From JBAYSY01 sp041675885 (lineage in GTDB: Bacteria > Pseudomonadota > Alphaproteobacteria > Rhodobacterales > Rhodobacteraceae): DNA of 14,915 bases. A model generated the notes under the pieces. It ran no database searches. It was not told the DNA's origin and worked only from the letters and a program-made list of their open reading frames with translations. Where the stretch lies: assembly GCA_041675885.1 (NCBI GenBank), contig JBAYSY010000057.1, positions 1 through 14,915 of the forward strand. The letters run 5' to 3'. The position numbers and the translations under genes are program-made. Shown here one piece after another: positions 13,881 to 14,915 of this stretch (positions are counted from its first letter, which is position 1; each line of letters begins with the position of its first letter).

Positions 13881-14678
13881 ATGATGAAGATCGATCTGCA
13901 AGGAAAACGCGCCATCGTCACCGGATCGACCGGCGGTATCGGCTTTGCCGTCGCGAAGGGGCTGGCCGGTGCGGGCGCCGAGGTCGTGGTGACCGGGCGC
14001 ACGCAGGCGGCGGTGGACAAGGCGGCCTCGGCCATCAAGGCAGCGCAGCCGGACGCGAAAGTGTCCGGCGTCGCCGCCGACCTTTCGACGCCCGAAGGGG
14101 CGGCCGCGCTGATCGCGGCGGAGCCGCAGGCGGATATCCTGGTCGGCAACCTCGGCATCTACGGCGCCAAGCCGCTGTTCGATCTGGAGGATGACGACTG
14201 GGCGCATGTCTTCAACGTCAACGTGACCAGCGCCGCGCGGCTGGCGCGGCATTATGCGCCCGCGATGCAGGCGAAGGGCTGGGGGCGGCTGATCTTCATC
14301 TCCAGCGAATCGGCGCAGAACATCCCGGTCGAGATGGTGCATTACGGCGTGTCCAAGGCCGCGTTGCAGGCGCTGTCGCGCGGCTATGCCAAGGCGCTGG
14401 CCGGCACCGGGGTAACCGCGAACGCGGTGCTGCCCGGGCCGACCCGCACCGAAAGCTCGATCGCCTTCATCGCCGATCTGGCGCGCGAGGGCGGCATCGC
14501 GGCCGAGGAGGCCGAGGCGCGGTTCCTGGCCGAGAACCGGCCCTCGACGCTGATCCGGCGCTTCGCCGAACCCGAGGAAGTGGCCAATCTGGTGACCTAT
14601 GTCGCCTCGCCGCTGTCGAGCGCGACCACCGGCGCGGCGCTGCGGGTCGAGGGCGGCATCGTCGAGAGCACCGGCTGA
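13881..14678 (+). CDS. Short-chain dehydrogenase/reductase (classical SDR)
   Basis: Encodes 265 residues. Cofactor motif TGSTGGIG at 14-21, then ADL at 66-68, a modified NAG motif as NLGIYG (90-95), catalytic N114 (NVNV), S142, and Y155-xxx-K159 (YGVSK), then LPGPTRT, the post-active-site turn. All catalytic residues are present. The Ala-to-Leu change in NAG is seen in some SDR branches. Two ATGs stand in tandem; the GAGGAG at 13872-13877 is only 3 nt from the first and 6 nt from the second (13884), so the real start may be the second. It follows the aldo/keto reductase by 7 nt and is surely co-transcribed with it. Confidence 0.93.
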   Translation: MMKIDLQGKRAIVTGSTGGIGFAVAKGLAGAGAEVVVTGRTQAAVDKAASAIKAAQPDAKVSGVAADLSTPEGAAALIAAEPQADILVGNLGIYGAKPLFDLEDDDWAHVFNVNVTSAARLARHYAPAMQAKGWGRLIFISSESAQNIPVEMVHYGVSKAALQALSRGYAKALAGTGVTANAVLPGPTRTESSIAFIADLAREGGIAAEEAEARFLAENRPSTLIRRFAEPEEVANLVTYVASPLSSATTGAALRVEGGIVESTG

Positions 14679-14684
14679 GCAAAC

Positions 14685-14729
14685 CCGGCGGCGCGGGAGC
14701 GGGGCGGAACAGCCCGCCCGCGCCGCCGG
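14685..14729. terminator. Long GC hairpin after the AKR-SDR operon
   Basis: A perfect 13-bp stem, CCGGCGGCGCGGG (14685-14697) / CCCGCGCCGCCGG (14717-14729), starts 7 nt after the SDR stop. No T-run follows, so it is either a U-tract-less terminator or an mRNA 3'-end protector. Confidence 0.5.
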
Positions 14730-14740
14730 AACCGCGACGG

Positions 14741-14768
14741 TTGATTGGCTGGCCGGGCGCGCTACCAT
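14741..14768 (+). promoter_or_regulatory. Promoter of the partial catalase-like gene
   Basis: TTGATT (14741-14746) and TACCAT (14763-14768) are separated by 16 nt, each matching the sigma-70 consensus at 4 of 6 positions. The predicted start near 14775 leaves a leader of about 45 nt before the ATG. No OxyR site is evident by eye. Confidence 0.4.
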
Positions 14769-14820
14769 GCGTCAGGCGGCATCGAATCCCGTCCCCCCCC
14801 AGACCTGTCAGGAGGATCCC

Positions 14821-14915
14821 ATGTCAGATCAAGGCAATCCCCGCGCCACCGGCTCGACCATGAGCACCGGCGCCCCCGCCCCCAGCGACCGCAACTCGCT
14901 GAGCATCGGCGCCGA
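14821..14915 (+). CDS. Probable catalase, 5' fragment cut by the window edge
   Basis: Only the first 31 codons are present. The ATG has AGGAGG (14810-14815) 5 nt upstream. The N-terminus MSTGAPAPSDRNSLSIGA (from residue 14) closely matches the start of monofunctional haem catalases (typically T-x-AGAPVxDNQNSLTAGxxGP). The catalytic His and haem-ligand Tyr lie beyond the window, so the call rests on this short opening alone. If correct, the protein detoxifies hydrogen peroxide. The separate promoter and strong SD indicate a unit distinct from the SDR operon. Confidence 0.65.
   Translation, partial: MSDQGNPRATGSTMSTGAPAPSDRNSLSIGA

Overview
The window looks like chromosomal DNA from a high-GC alphaproteobacterium, most likely family Rhodobacteraceae/Paracoccaceae. 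The evidence is the very strong G/C third-position bias, the gene types (YcaD-like MFS carrier, NDUFA9-type reductase, long HPF with PtsN, a 571-residue MetRS of the HLGN type, a Blc-like lipocalin lipoprotein) and a GTTC-N7-GTTC motif that matches the alphaproteobacterial LexA box. No phage genes, intact transposase, CRISPR array or rRNA is visible. Most genes are ordinary housekeeping or metabolic genes; the more unusual material is in the spacers and in a small lipoprotein pair.

Layout. 1-158: no gene, one GC-rich hairpin. 159-1385 (-): Bcr/CflA-type MFS drug exporter. 1386-1929: about 540 bp without a confident gene but with coding-like fragments. 1930-2014 (-): tRNA-Leu(CAG), with a promoter upstream and an intrinsic terminator downstream. 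2301-3284 (+): NDUFA9-like SDR. 3554-4636 (+): hpf-ptsN pair closed by a strong terminator. 4782-7724 (-): metG followed downstream by a HisC-like aminotransferase. 7725-8203: repeat-rich spacer. 8204-9424 (-): YcaD-like MFS transporter. 9786-10618 (+): two overlapping lipoprotein genes, a Cys-rich lipoprotein and a lipocalin, behind a LexA-like box. 10624-11481 (-): XRE-type regulator, divergent from a DUF2061 small membrane protein (11565-11804, +). 11934-12824 (-): LysR regulator, divergent from an aldo/keto reductase-SDR operon (12926-14678, +). 14821-end (+): first 31 codons of a probable catalase with its own promoter.

How genes work together. hpf-ptsN joins ribosome hibernation to the nitrogen-PTS regulator, as in many proteobacteria, but here without rpoN directly upstream. 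The LysR gene and the AKR-SDR operon form a typical divergent regulator/target unit with a dyad in the shared AT-rich spacer. The two lipoproteins overlap by 13 bp and are probably co-expressed in the cell envelope, perhaps under SOS control. The LexA-box/lipoprotein unit, the XRE regulator with an unusual C-terminal sensor-like region, and the palindromic element between metG and the MFS gene most deserve a second look.
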